Source: Tropicimonas sp033101155 (GTDB taxonomy: Bacteria > Pseudomonadota > Alphaproteobacteria > Rhodobacterales > Rhodobacteraceae). Taken from it: a DNA stretch of 64,000 bases. A program made the position numbers and the translations under genes. The stretch's first letter is position 1; every line of letters begins with the position of its first letter. The notes under the pieces were generated by a model. It did no database searches. It was not told the DNA's origin and saw only the letters and a program-made list of their open reading frames with translations. The stretch spans positions 1-64,000 of the forward strand of contig NZ_JAWMPX010000005.1 of NCBI RefSeq assembly GCF_033101155.1, written 5' to 3'. Of the stretch, positions 8,728-16,446 are shown one piece after another.

Positions 8728-9402
8728 TCAAACGTTCCGCAAGCCGTGTCGCTTCAGCAATTCGGTCAGAAGCACACGCGCCTCTCGACGATGCGCACGA
8801 TGAAGCCGTCCGGCAGTTTCCGCGTCGCAGTTGCGGATCGCCTTGCAGACAGCCCGATGAGCCTCGTTCGATTCCGTCGGCAACGGCCTCAGCCAGAGCG
8901 TCACCGCGCGCGCCCGCCGCACCTGGTCGTTGTACATCGCACAGATAACTTCCACCCGACGGTTGTGACCCAACCGGATCAGTGCCGAATGGAATTCCTC
9001 ATCCGCCGCCGCCCAGGCCTCGCGATCCTCCGCGGCCAGCGCCTCGTCCATATGCCGGATCGCCTCTTCCAGCGCCGCGACCTCTTCCTCCGAATGCCCG
9101 GCATCGGCTGCCTTTTCCGCGCAGAGCCCCTCCAGCTCGGTCAGGATCTCGTAAATTTCCTCCATGTCGGACGGCGCGACGGGCGTTATCCGGACACCGT
9201 GACGCGGCCGCACTTCAAGCAACCCCTGCGCCTCCAGCCGCAGCGCCGCTTCGCGGACCGGGGTGCGGGACATACCCAGCAGTTCCGCCAGCTCCGCCTC
9301 CAGATAGGTCGAGCCCGGCAAAAGGTCTCCCGAGAAGATCATTTCCCGCAGCGTGTCCTGCGCCTTCACTGTGTTCGATTTCGACTTCGGCGCTGCACTC
9401 AT
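8728..9402 (-). CDS. GntR family regulator, FCD (FadR-like) subfamily
   Basis: A 224-residue transcription regulator. The N-terminal winged helix (about residues 10-75) shows LAELLGMSRTPVREAALRLE, a textbook GntR recognition helix. The C-terminal all-helical FCD domain (about 80-215) keeps the histidines used for metal or ligand binding in the family (EEFHSALIRLGH and ESNEAHRAV). The start at 9402 gives an ATGA overlap with the upstream oxidoreductase stop and has AGGAAG seven bases before it; an alternative start at 9423 is less likely. Translational coupling to the oxidoreductase suggests it regulates that gene and the divergent hydrolase. The ligand is unknown. Confidence 0.9.
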   Translation of the reverse strand: MSAAPKSKSNTVKAQDTLREMIFSGDLLPGSTYLEAELAELLGMSRTPVREAALRLEAQGLLEVRPRHGVRITPVAPSDMEEIYEILTELEGLCAEKAADAGHSEEEVAALEEAIRHMDEALAAEDREAWAAADEEFHSALIRLGHNRRVEVICAMYNDQVRRARAVTLWLRPLPTESNEAHRAVCKAIRNCDAETAGRLHRAHRREARVLLTELLKRHGLRNV

Positions 9403-10418
9403 GGGGTCACTTCCTGTCGGCACCCAGTCTCGGATGACTTGTAAATCGCTTCTTCCATCTCAAGCACCTTGAGATAGTCGCGCGCCGTGTTCTCCAGTAC
9501 GCCCTCGCCCCGCAGGAACCGCGCGACATGTTCGCAGAGCCGGAAGACGCAATCGCCGCCGAAGCGCCCGCCCGTATAGGGGGCCAACACGGCCGTTTCC
9601 TCCATGGACTTGAACTTGCGAAGCCAGACCGAGCCGTCGCCCTTCAGGCGCAGCGTTCCCCCGGTCCCCTCGATCAACGCTTCACCCATGGTCAGCCTGT
9701 GATGTTCAGTCTTGTGGTCGAGCAGGCGGTTGCCGTCAAAGACGGAACGAACCCCCTGCCCGTGATCGAACAGAATATAGCCTGCATCCTCGCCTGCAAT
9801 GGCCGGGTTCATCTGACGCAGGTCGGCATAGACCGCGTGGACCGGACCAAAGAGCCAGCGAAACGTGTCGACCCAATGCACCGCGGTCTCATGGACGAGG
9901 AATTTCGGCATGGTCTGGAAATAGGGTTGCCGATCCAGGTAGGCGCCCGGCCCCTGTCCGTCGCCCGGCCGCATGCGGAAATTGCCCTGGTGAAACGTTC
10001 CGATATCGCCCCGGTCCATCGCTGCCTTGAGCGCCCTGTACCAGGGTTGCCAGCGGAAATTCTCGTGGATCACGAGATGGGCCCCTACGGCAGCGGCGTC
10101 CTCGGTTAACTGGCGCGCCTGATCGATATCGTCGCAGAAGGGCTTCTGGCAGATGATCATCCGGCAGCCCGCCGCAAGCGCCGTCTGCACCGCCGCGACA
10201 TGGGTCCGGGGCGCCGTCGCCACATCGACGATATCGGGCACACCGACGGCGTCAAACAGCGCCTCCAGGCTGGCAAAAGCCGGAAACCCCGTCGCGCGCG
10301 CCTTGTCCACCGTCCGGTTGGCGACACCGATCAGCGTGACGCCCTCCATCCGGTCCCAGGCCTCGTGATGGAAACCGGCGAAGTAGCCAGCCCCCAGAAC
10401 GGCGGCAGTCAAAGACAT
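9399..10418 (-). CDS. Gfo/Idh/MocA family NAD(P)-dependent oxidoreductase
   Basis: A 339-residue sugar or cyclitol dehydrogenase-type protein. The Rossmann fold opens at residue 4 (AAVLGAGYFAGFHHEAW, giving GxGxxA/G). The position of the family's EKP lysine motif reads QKP (91-93, IICQKPFCDD), keeping the catalytic lysine. The C-terminal GFO_IDH alpha/beta domain has HETAVHWVDTFRWLFG, which supplies the conserved HxxD-type substrate-site residues. The ATG at 10418 is chosen because the Rossmann motif begins right after it and AAGGGA lies upstream; an in-frame opening to 10466 exists. The substrate cannot be told from sequence. It is co-transcribed with the gntR gene. Confidence 0.85.
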   Translation of the reverse strand: MSLTAAVLGAGYFAGFHHEAWDRMEGVTLIGVANRTVDKARATGFPAFASLEALFDAVGVPDIVDVATAPRTHVAAVQTALAAGCRMIICQKPFCDDIDQARQLTEDAAAVGAHLVIHENFRWQPWYRALKAAMDRGDIGTFHQGNFRMRPGDGQGPGAYLDRQPYFQTMPKFLVHETAVHWVDTFRWLFGPVHAVYADLRQMNPAIAGEDAGYILFDHGQGVRSVFDGNRLLDHKTEHHRLTMGEALIEGTGGTLRLKGDGSVWLRKFKSMEETAVLAPYTGGRFGGDCVFRLCEHVARFLRGEGVLENTARDYLKVLEMEEAIYKSSETGCRQEVTP

Positions 10419-10441
10419 CCTTGCTTTCCCTTGCATCCCTG

Positions 10442-10496
10442 CTTGCGCATCCCCCAATGCATACATAGCCTAGGCCAACCGGATGCATGTCGCAAG
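10442..10496. promoter_or_regulatory. candidate operator region between divergent genes
   Basis: The 99-base divergent spacer between the oxidoreductase and the small gene contains nested dyad symmetry: CTTGCG (10442-10447) against CGCAAG (10491-10496), two ATGCAT palindromes (10457-10462 and 10483-10488), and a central perfect palindrome GCCTAGGC (10468-10475). The adjacent GntR regulator is the natural candidate to bind here. The assignment is inferred from symmetry and position only. Confidence 0.4.
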
Positions 10497-10517
10497 AACG
10501 CCCGAGGAGGCCAGACC

Positions 10518-10670
10518 ATGTTTGCCGACACCGACAGTTTTCGACGTCAAATCGCGAGGCTCGACATGTTCCTGCAACGTCGCCCCCCGGAGCAGCGCCT
10601 GTATCGCGACGGCATGCGCGCGCCCAATTTGGCACGAAGCCCCGACATGGCGTTCCGGGAGGTGTGGTGA
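10518..10670 (+). CDS. 50-residue small protein upstream of the MBL-fold hydrolase
   Basis: A 50-residue, strongly basic and arginine-rich peptide beginning MFADTDSFRRQIARLDMFLQ and ending FREVW. I do not recognise a family. It is very likely translated: a near-perfect GAGGAGG (10504-10510) lies seven bases before the ATG, and its stop overlaps the hydrolase start as TGATG (10668-10672), a classical coupling arrangement. No signal peptide, membrane span or cysteine is visible. It may be a partner or leader peptide for the hydrolase; the strong ribosome site suggests it drives translation of the downstream gene, which lacks a comparable site of its own. Confidence 0.72.
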   Translation: MFADTDSFRRQIARLDMFLQRRPPEQRLYRDGMRAPNLARSPDMAFREVW

Positions 10671-11467
10671 TGAGCTGGCAGGTTCACGCGGTCAAATATG
10701 CCGACCGGAATGCACGGACCCGCGCCGATTCCTTCCTCTTCGACGCCGACCCGACCGCGCCGCACGCAATGGACTACTTCATCTGGGTGCTGCAGGACGG
10801 CACACGGACTATCCTCGTCGATACCGGATACGACTCGGCCGAGGGCGCGCGGCGCGACCGACCGATCCGTATGGATCCGGTGGAGGCGTTGGCGCCACTC
10901 GATATTCGCCCGGACGCGGTGGATACGCTGATCGTGACCCATCTGCATTACGACCACGCCGGCGGGCTGCATCTTTTCCCCAATGCAAAGCTGCACATCC
11001 AGGAGGTCGAGATGGCCTATGCCACCGGCGCCTGCATGTGCCATGAGGCGATGCGGCATCCGTTCACGGCCGATCATATCTGCGAGGCGGTGAAGCGGGT
11101 CTATGCCGGGCGTGTGGTGTTTTACGACGGGTTCGGACAAGTCGCGCCGGGGGTCACGGTTCACCGGATCGGTGGCCATTCGCGCGGGTTGCAGGCAGTG
11201 CGGGTGGAGACGGATGCGGGCGCGCTCTGCCTCGCTTCGGACGCGGCGCATTACTACGAGAATGCCCTTTCGGGGAAGCTCTTCCCCATTGTCGCCGATC
11301 CCCAGGAGATGCTCAAAGGGTTCGAGACGATTCAGGGCCTGGCGTCGCACCAGGGGCTGCTCATTCCGGGGCATGATCCGCTGGTGCGAGATCTCTTCCC
11401 GCGCCATGCGCTGGCGGGCTGGATCAACCGGCTGGATCTCGGGCCTGCGGTGCCTTTGCCCTTCTGA
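10670..11467 (+). CDS. metallo-beta-lactamase-fold hydrolase, AHL-lactonase-like family
   Basis: A 265-residue hydrolase with the dinuclear zinc motif HLHYDH (residues 91-96), followed by downstream ligands in IGGHSRG, the bridging aspartate in ASDAAHYYEN and the final histidine in IPGHDPL. The arrangement matches the N-acyl-homoserine lactonase (AiiA-like) subgroup. Family members also cleave other lactones, so the substrate is uncertain. Pairing with a Gfo/Idh/MocA dehydrogenase would suit a sugar pathway: the dehydrogenase makes a lactone and the hydrolase opens it. The start at 10670 overlaps the stop of the 50-residue gene. No signal peptide is present, so it is cytoplasmic. Confidence 0.85.
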   Translation: MSWQVHAVKYADRNARTRADSFLFDADPTAPHAMDYFIWVLQDGTRTILVDTGYDSAEGARRDRPIRMDPVEALAPLDIRPDAVDTLIVTHLHYDHAGGLHLFPNAKLHIQEVEMAYATGACMCHEAMRHPFTADHICEAVKRVYAGRVVFYDGFGQVAPGVTVHRIGGHSRGLQAVRVETDAGALCLASDAAHYYENALSGKLFPIVADPQEMLKGFETIQGLASHQGLLIPGHDPLVRDLFPRHALAGWINRLDLGPAVPLPF

Positions 11468-11546
11468 GGTTGGACAGCGGACGGATTGTCCGGTCGCAAC
11501 GCGCTCAGATCCAGTCTCTCTCAACCGACTTCGAGCCGCCGGTTTC

Positions 11547-12557
11547 TCAGCCCGGGAATCGGTCCCGAGTCCGATTCGCGAAAGCCACAAGTGAGAGCAT
11601 CACCGGCACCTCGACCAACACGCCGACCACTGTGGCCAGCGCCGCCCCGGAGCCCAGCCCGAACAGGCTGATGGCCACCGCGACGGCAAGCTCGAAGAAG
11701 TTCGACGTGCCGATCATCGCGCAAGGCGCGGCGATGCGATGTGGCACTTTCGAGAGCCAGGCCGCGCCATAGGCCAACGCAAAAATGGTATAGCTCTGCA
11801 GGATGATCGGAATTGCGATCAGAACGATCACCGTCGGTCGAGAGACGATGGTCTCGGCCTGCAGCGCGAAGAGGATCACCACCGTCACCGTCAGCGCAAC
11901 CGCCGAGAAAGGCGAGACCTTGGCCTTGAAGGCGTCAATCGCCTGTTCCGAGCCGAGCTTGGCACGGGTGAGCATGCCGGCCACCAGCGGCAGAACGATG
12001 TAGAGAACGACCGAGAGCAAAAGTGTCTCCCAAGGCACCGTGATGTCGGTCACGCCGAGCAGGAAGGCGACGATCGGGGCGAAGGCGAAGACCATGATCA
12101 GGTCGTTCACCGTAACCTGCACCAGCGTGTAGTTTGGGTCACCCTTGGTGAGATTGGACCAGACGAAGACCATGGCCGTGCACGGCGCCGCCCCCAGCAG
12201 GATCAGACCGGCGATGTATTGCGAAGCATCTTCCGGCGCGATCCAGGGCGCAAAGATGGTCTCGAAGAAGAGCACCGCGAGGAAAGCCATGGTGAAGGGC
12301 TTGATCAGCCAGTTGACCACCAGCGTTATGACCAACCCGCGCGGTGCCTTGGCGACGTCCTTGATTGAAGAGAGGTCGACGCCTACCATCATCGGGTAGA
12401 CCATGGCCCAGATCAGCACCGCGACGACGAGATTGACCGATGCGACCTCCGCGCGCGCAATGAACTGGACGAGGCCGGGCGCGATATTGCCGAGGATGAG
12501 GCCCGCGACCATGGCCAGTGCGACCCAGATGGAGAGGTAACGTTCGAAACGGCTCAT
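11547..12557 (-). CDS. acr3: arsenite efflux transporter Acr3
   Basis: A 336-residue, roughly ten-helix membrane protein of the Acr3 (BART superfamily) type that exports arsenite. Visible family marks are the N-terminal FERYLSIWVALAMVAGLILG, the cytoplasmic DLSSIKDVAKAPRGL, and the conserved cysteine in GAAPCTAMVFVWSNLT (Cys126), which is essential in characterised Acr3 proteins. It is the last gene of the arsenic operon, 4 bases after arsJ. The C-terminus is normal for the family. It converges on the MBL-hydrolase gene with an 80-base gap. Confidence 0.93.
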   Translation of the reverse strand: MSRFERYLSIWVALAMVAGLILGNIAPGLVQFIARAEVASVNLVVAVLIWAMVYPMMVGVDLSSIKDVAKAPRGLVITLVVNWLIKPFTMAFLAVLFFETIFAPWIAPEDASQYIAGLILLGAAPCTAMVFVWSNLTKGDPNYTLVQVTVNDLIMVFAFAPIVAFLLGVTDITVPWETLLLSVVLYIVLPLVAGMLTRAKLGSEQAIDAFKAKVSPFSAVALTVTVVILFALQAETIVSRPTVIVLIAIPIILQSYTIFALAYGAAWLSKVPHRIAAPCAMIGTSNFFELAVAVAISLFGLGSGAALATVVGVLVEVPVMLSLVAFANRTRDRFPG

Positions 12558-12561
12558 GGTG

Positions 12562-13851
12562 TTATCCTTGTCGAGCGGGAGATGGCGCGATCGATTGCAG
12601 ACGCCGCGCTGAAAGCCAGGAGAGCAAAGCCATCAACGCAGCCGTGCCAAGCGTCAACGGCAAGCCGCCAAGCTGGTAGGAGAGGCCCGAGAGCAGCGTG
12701 CCGAGCAGCCGGCCAGCGGCGTTGGACATGTAGTAGAAGCCCACATCCATCGTTACCCGGTCATCTCGCGTGAAGGCGAGGATAAGGTAGGAATGGAGCG
12801 AGGAATTGATCGCAAAAACGAAGCCGAAGACCATAAGACCGGCAATAAGCGTTAGAGTAAACCAGGGCGCCGGCTCCCCGGCGATCAATGCGCAGAGGGC
12901 GAGCGCGGCCGGGATCAGGGTCAGGACGCCGACCCATTGGACCGCCAAAGCGACGATCTGGTCGGTGGTCTTGTCTTTTGCTTTCAGCAGCCCCGGTGCC
13001 CAGGCCTGAACGGCACCATAGGCGATGATCCAGAGCGCCATGAAGGTGCCGATCTGGAAGAAGGCCATGCGGTTGCCGGCTTCCGAGCCGTCCGACAGCA
13101 CGGCATAGAAATAGATCGGGATGCCAACGACGAACCATACGTCGCGCGCGCCAAAGAGGAAGACCCGCGCCAGAGAGAGCAGGTTCACATTGCGGTTCCT
13201 TGAGAAGACATCCTTGAACCTGGCGCTTTTCGTCCCCTGCGGCAGACCCGCCGGCATATAGGCGACAATGGCGGCGAGGATGGCCGCCAACACCACCGCC
13301 ATGGCAATTACCGAACCGGTGAAGCCAACCGTGCCCAGCAGCACCGTACCCAGAAGGAAGCCAAGTCCCTTCACCGCGTTCTTGGAGCCGGTGAGAGTGG
13401 CTACCCAGCGAAAGAGCCCGTCGCCCTCGCTTGGCGCAAGCAGCTTTACGGCCGATTTCGAGGACATCTTGGCGAGATCTTTGGCCACACCCGAGAGCCC
13501 CTGCACCCCCATCACATAGATGACCGAGGCTGTGAGCGCCCAGTCCGGGCTCAAACCCGCCAGCGCCAGCAATGCGATGATCTGGATGCCCAGCCCGGCA
13601 TAGAGCGTCGATGTCAGACCGAACCGCGCCGCGATCCACCCCGCCGAAAGGTTGGTCACCATGCCCATGAACTCATAGAGCAGGAAGAGATAGGCGAGCT
13701 GGATGGCCGAGAAGCCGAGCGTATGGAAATGCAGCAGCACCAGCATCCGCAGCGCACCGTCGGTAAGCATGAACGCCCAATAGGCCGCGGTCACGGCGAT
13801 ATAGGCCGGGAGGCCCTGTTTCGAGATGTCGGAACGGGCCGGGCCGGTCAT
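12562..13851 (-). CDS. arsJ: organoarsenical efflux MFS transporter ArsJ
   Basis: A 429-residue major facilitator with about twelve membrane segments. The N-terminal YWAFMLTDGALRMLVLLHFH and the GVAKDLAKMSSKSAVKLL loop are characteristic of ArsJ rather than of drug-efflux MFS proteins. ArsJ exports 1-arseno-3-phosphoglycerate, the unstable product made when GAPDH uses arsenate instead of phosphate; the product then falls apart outside the cell. Its start overlaps the stop of the GAPDH gene (TGATG at 13849-13853), so the two are translationally coupled, as expected for partners. Acr3 follows 4 bases downstream. Confidence 0.93.
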   Translation of the reverse strand: MTGPARSDISKQGLPAYIAVTAAYWAFMLTDGALRMLVLLHFHTLGFSAIQLAYLFLLYEFMGMVTNLSAGWIAARFGLTSTLYAGLGIQIIALLALAGLSPDWALTASVIYVMGVQGLSGVAKDLAKMSSKSAVKLLAPSEGDGLFRWVATLTGSKNAVKGLGFLLGTVLLGTVGFTGSVIAMAVVLAAILAAIVAYMPAGLPQGTKSARFKDVFSRNRNVNLLSLARVFLFGARDVWFVVGIPIYFYAVLSDGSEAGNRMAFFQIGTFMALWIIAYGAVQAWAPGLLKAKDKTTDQIVALAVQWVGVLTLIPAALALCALIAGEPAPWFTLTLIAGLMVFGFVFAINSSLHSYLILAFTRDDRVTMDVGFYYMSNAAGRLLGTLLSGLSYQLGGLPLTLGTAALMALLSWLSARRLQSIAPSPARQG

Positions 13852-14861
13852 CAGAGGCTGTCCACGACGAGGCGGGTCACATCGGCGAGCCGGAACGCAT
13901 AGCCATATTCATTGTCATACCAGGCGTAGATCTTCACCTGCGTGCCGTTCACGACCATCGTCGAGAGCGCATCAATGATCGCGCTGCGCTCATCGTTGAG
14001 ATAGTCGCAGGAGACCAGCGGCCGGGTCTCATAGCCAAGAATGCCTGCGAGTTCACCCTCTGAGGCCGCTTTGAACAGCGCGTTGACCTCCTCGACGGTC
14101 GTCTCCCGCTCGACTTCGAAAACGCAGTCGGTCAGCGAAGCATTGAGCAGCGGCACGCGCACGGCATGGCCGTTCAGCCGACCCGTCAGCTCCGGATAGA
14201 TCAGCGTGATCGCGGTGGCCGAGCCGGTCGTGGTCGGGATCAACGAGTTCAGCGCCGAACGGGCGCGACGCATGTCCTTGGCAGGCTTGTCGACAATGGT
14301 CTGGGTGTTGGTCACATCATGGATCGTGGTCATCGAGCCATGCTTGATGCCAAGCCCTTCGTGGATGACCTTCACCACCGGCGCGAGGCAATTGGTGGTG
14401 CAGGAGGCGGCCGTGATCAGGTTGTGCGCCTCCGGGTCGTAAATGTCGTGATTGATGCCATAGACGAGGTTCACCGCACCGCCGTCTTTCACCGGCGCAG
14501 AGACGACGACCTTCTTCACCCCTGCATCGAAATAGGGCTGCACTGTCTCGCCGGTCTTGAAGACACCGGTGCAGTCGACAACCACGTCGATGCCCATCTC
14601 CTTGAGCGGCAGGTCCTCGATGCGCGTCTCGCAGGTCAACCGCATCTCTTGCCCGTCAATGGCAATGGAACCCTCGTCATGAGAGATGTCCGCCAGCCAG
14701 CGGCCATGAACCGTGTCGAATTCCAGCAGCAGCGCGTGTTGCTCCGGGTCGCCGACGGCATCGTTGAGCAGGACGATTTCGCCCTCTATGCCCTGATCGA
14801 AGAAGGAACGCATGGCCAGCTTGCCCATCCGACCGAGGCCGTTTATCGCGATTTTCGTCAT
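13851..14861 (-). CDS. ArsJ-associated glyceraldehyde-3-phosphate dehydrogenase
   Basis: A 336-residue GAPDH. The NAD-binding motif is INGLGRMGK (residues 7-15), the catalytic cysteine is Cys154 in AASCTTNCLAP, and the C-terminal WYDNEYGYAFRLADV is intact, so it should be active. It belongs to the ArsJ-linked GAPDH type and not to the housekeeping glycolytic copy: it has INGLGRMG where Gap usually has INGFGRIG, and it is encoded inside an arsenic operon. The established role is formation of 1-arseno-3-phosphoglycerate from glyceraldehyde-3-phosphate and arsenate for export by ArsJ. The gene lies 43 bases after the arsR-arsC stop. Confidence 0.93.
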   Translation of the reverse strand: MTKIAINGLGRMGKLAMRSFFDQGIEGEIVLLNDAVGDPEQHALLLEFDTVHGRWLADISHDEGSIAIDGQEMRLTCETRIEDLPLKEMGIDVVVDCTGVFKTGETVQPYFDAGVKKVVVSAPVKDGGAVNLVYGINHDIYDPEAHNLITAASCTTNCLAPVVKVIHEGLGIKHGSMTTIHDVTNTQTIVDKPAKDMRRARSALNSLIPTTTGSATAITLIYPELTGRLNGHAVRVPLLNASLTDCVFEVERETTVEEVNALFKAASEGELAGILGYETRPLVSCDYLNDERSAIIDALSTMVVNGTQVKIYAWYDNEYGYAFRLADVTRLVVDSL

Positions 14862-14904
14862 GAGGAGGTTCCTTTGGCCGGTCTCGGCCTTTCATGTAGA
14901 AGGA

Positions 14905-15762
14905 TTAGAGATCGGTGCCGAGATCCTTGATCTGGCCGATCTCATCGAGTTGCTTTTGCAGGGAAAACTTGTCGAGCGTCTCGAGCGGCAGGCTCGTGAA
15001 GGCCGAGATCCGGTTGCGCATCATCCCGTAGGTCTGCGCGAAGGCGAGGCGTTTCTCCGCTTCGTTGCCGGACGTGGCGACCGGGTCCGGCACGCCCCAA
15101 TGCGCGCTCATCGGCTGGCCGGGCCAGACCGGGCAGACCTCGGCGGCAGCCTTGTCACAGACCGTGAAGACGAAATCGAGCTTGGGAGCCTCCGCGCCGG
15201 CGAATTCGGCCCAGGACTTTGTGCGGGTCCCGGATGTGTCGTGGTTGAGGTTCTCCAGCAGCTCGACCGCATAAGGGTGCGGGCCGTTCTCCGACGGCAT
15301 GGAGCCGGCCGAGACAGCACGGAACTTGCCCAGCCCTTCGCGGTTCATGATGGCTTCGGCCATCAGCGAGCGTGCGGAGTTGCCAGTGCAGAGAAAGAGG
15401 ACGTTATAGGTTTCCTGAGCCATGGGAGCCTCTGTGAGCTTGGCGGATCGTTCGATCAGGGGGTGACAAAGGTCTGGCCGCGACTGGCAACAGCCTTCCA
15501 GCAGGAAGGAGAGCAAGTCGCGGATCGTCTCGGTATTGGCGGTGTAGCGGATGTTGCGCCCTTCGCGCGCGCGCGCCACCAGCCCCGCCTTGAGCAGAAC
15601 CGCTAGATTGTTGGACAACGTGTTCTGACGCACGTCGAGCGTCTGAGCGATCTCCCCGGCGGTCCGCCCCAGCTCTCCCGACTGCACCAGCAAGCGGAAA
15701 ATATCCAGGCGGGTCTCCTGGGAGAGGGCGAAAAAGGCCGTGGTTGCGCTTATCTTTTCCAT
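14905..15762 (-). CDS. ArsR-ArsC fusion: arsenic-responsive repressor joined to arsenate reductase
   Basis: A 285-residue fusion. Residues 1-90 are an ArsR/SmtB winged helix (TRLDIFRLLVQSG, then VRQNTLSNNLAVLLKAGLVA), followed by a cysteine cluster GCCQSRPDLC (Cys91, Cys92, Cys99) that could bind arsenite. From Met114 a low-molecular-weight phosphatase-type ArsC follows: the P-loop CTGNSAR (Cys125 to Arg131) and the redox pair Cys202 and Cys210 in VCDKAAAEVC, as in thioredoxin-coupled reductases. The fusion would let one polypeptide sense arsenite and make it from arsenate. The start has no clear Shine-Dalgarno and lies next to a dyad, suggesting autoregulation. It is the first gene of the operon. 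Confidence 0.92.
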   Translation of the reverse strand: MEKISATTAFFALSQETRLDIFRLLVQSGELGRTAGEIAQTLDVRQNTLSNNLAVLLKAGLVARAREGRNIRYTANTETIRDLLSFLLEGCCQSRPDLCHPLIERSAKLTEAPMAQETYNVLFLCTGNSARSLMAEAIMNREGLGKFRAVSAGSMPSENGPHPYAVELLENLNHDTSGTRTKSWAEFAGAEAPKLDFVFTVCDKAAAEVCPVWPGQPMSAHWGVPDPVATSGNEAEKRLAFAQTYGMMRNRISAFTSLPLETLDKFSLQKQLDEIGQIKDLGTDL

Positions 15763-15764
15763 AT

Positions 15765-15780
15765 TTCATGAATTATTGAA
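15765..15780. promoter_or_regulatory. candidate ArsR operator at the operon start
   Basis: A dyad TTCATGAATTATTGAA reads TTCA-N8-TGAA with a second, inner ATTCATGAAT-like symmetry. It begins 3 bases upstream of the ArsR-ArsC start codon in an unusually AT-rich patch. ArsR-family operators are AT-rich dyads of this kind. Binding is inferred. Confidence 0.45.
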
Positions 15781-15982
15781 GTGTTTATCGGGAGTCAACT
15801 GTCCGTCGCGGTGTTCCGGGCGAGACTTGTCATGAATGCATGACATTTGCGTGTCGGTATCGACGTTGATGGAAGGGGCGCGCCGGAACGTGGCGTACCC
15901 GCCCTGACAATACGCCAGATTGACCCTGTTCCCCGCCTGCGCTTCCGTCTTCACGGGAAATGCGCCGGATCGGGAAAAGCCA

Positions 15983-16315
15983 ATGACCGCCTTGAAACGA
16001 CGCGCGACATATCCGAATCTGATCGCCGGTGCGCTTCTTTGCAGCGCGACAAGCCTTCAGGCCTATAGCGGCGAAGTATTGGTGACCTGTGGACTGGATC
16101 CGCAGGGTGACAATTTCCTCGCCCTGCGCAGCTGCGGCGCGAGCAATTGCCCGCGTCTGGGCAAGCTTGGCCCCAACACCTATCTCCACACGCTGGAGCC
16201 ATATGCTGAGAACGGCTGGCGCGAAGTGATCGTGCTTGACGGGCTGGCGGATCAGAGTTTTTCCGGGCCGAAGGGTTGGATCTTCGAGAAATACGCCTGC
16301 CCGACCGACAACTGA
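15983..16315 (+). CDS. secreted small SH3-like domain protein
   Basis: A 110-residue protein. A signal peptide covers about residues 1-28 (LIAGALLCSATSLQA, cleavage near LQA-YS). The mature 80 residues form one bacterial SH3-like domain: LALRSCGASNCPRLGKL, then GWREVIVLDG and GPKGWIFEKY. The cysteine pair in SCGASNC and another Cys at the end may form disulfides in the periplasm. Such domains usually bind peptidoglycan or act as adaptors. The ATG at 15983 is chosen because the signal peptide starts there; an in-frame opening from 15920 adds a non-signal-like extension. It is divergent from the arsenic operon. Confidence 0.75.
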   Translation: MTALKRRATYPNLIAGALLCSATSLQAYSGEVLVTCGLDPQGDNFLALRSCGASNCPRLGKLGPNTYLHTLEPYAENGWREVIVLDGLADQSFSGPKGWIFEKYACPTDN

Positions 16316-16446
16316 ACCGGTCAAGAAACACCAATGTCCGACAGGGATGCACAGCTGCGCGGCGCAACTGTGCGGTGGGGCGGACTGTCATTTTCGGCCA
16401 AAGTGGGTAATTGCTGACCAACGGGCGTTTGCCACAAGGAGTCGCC

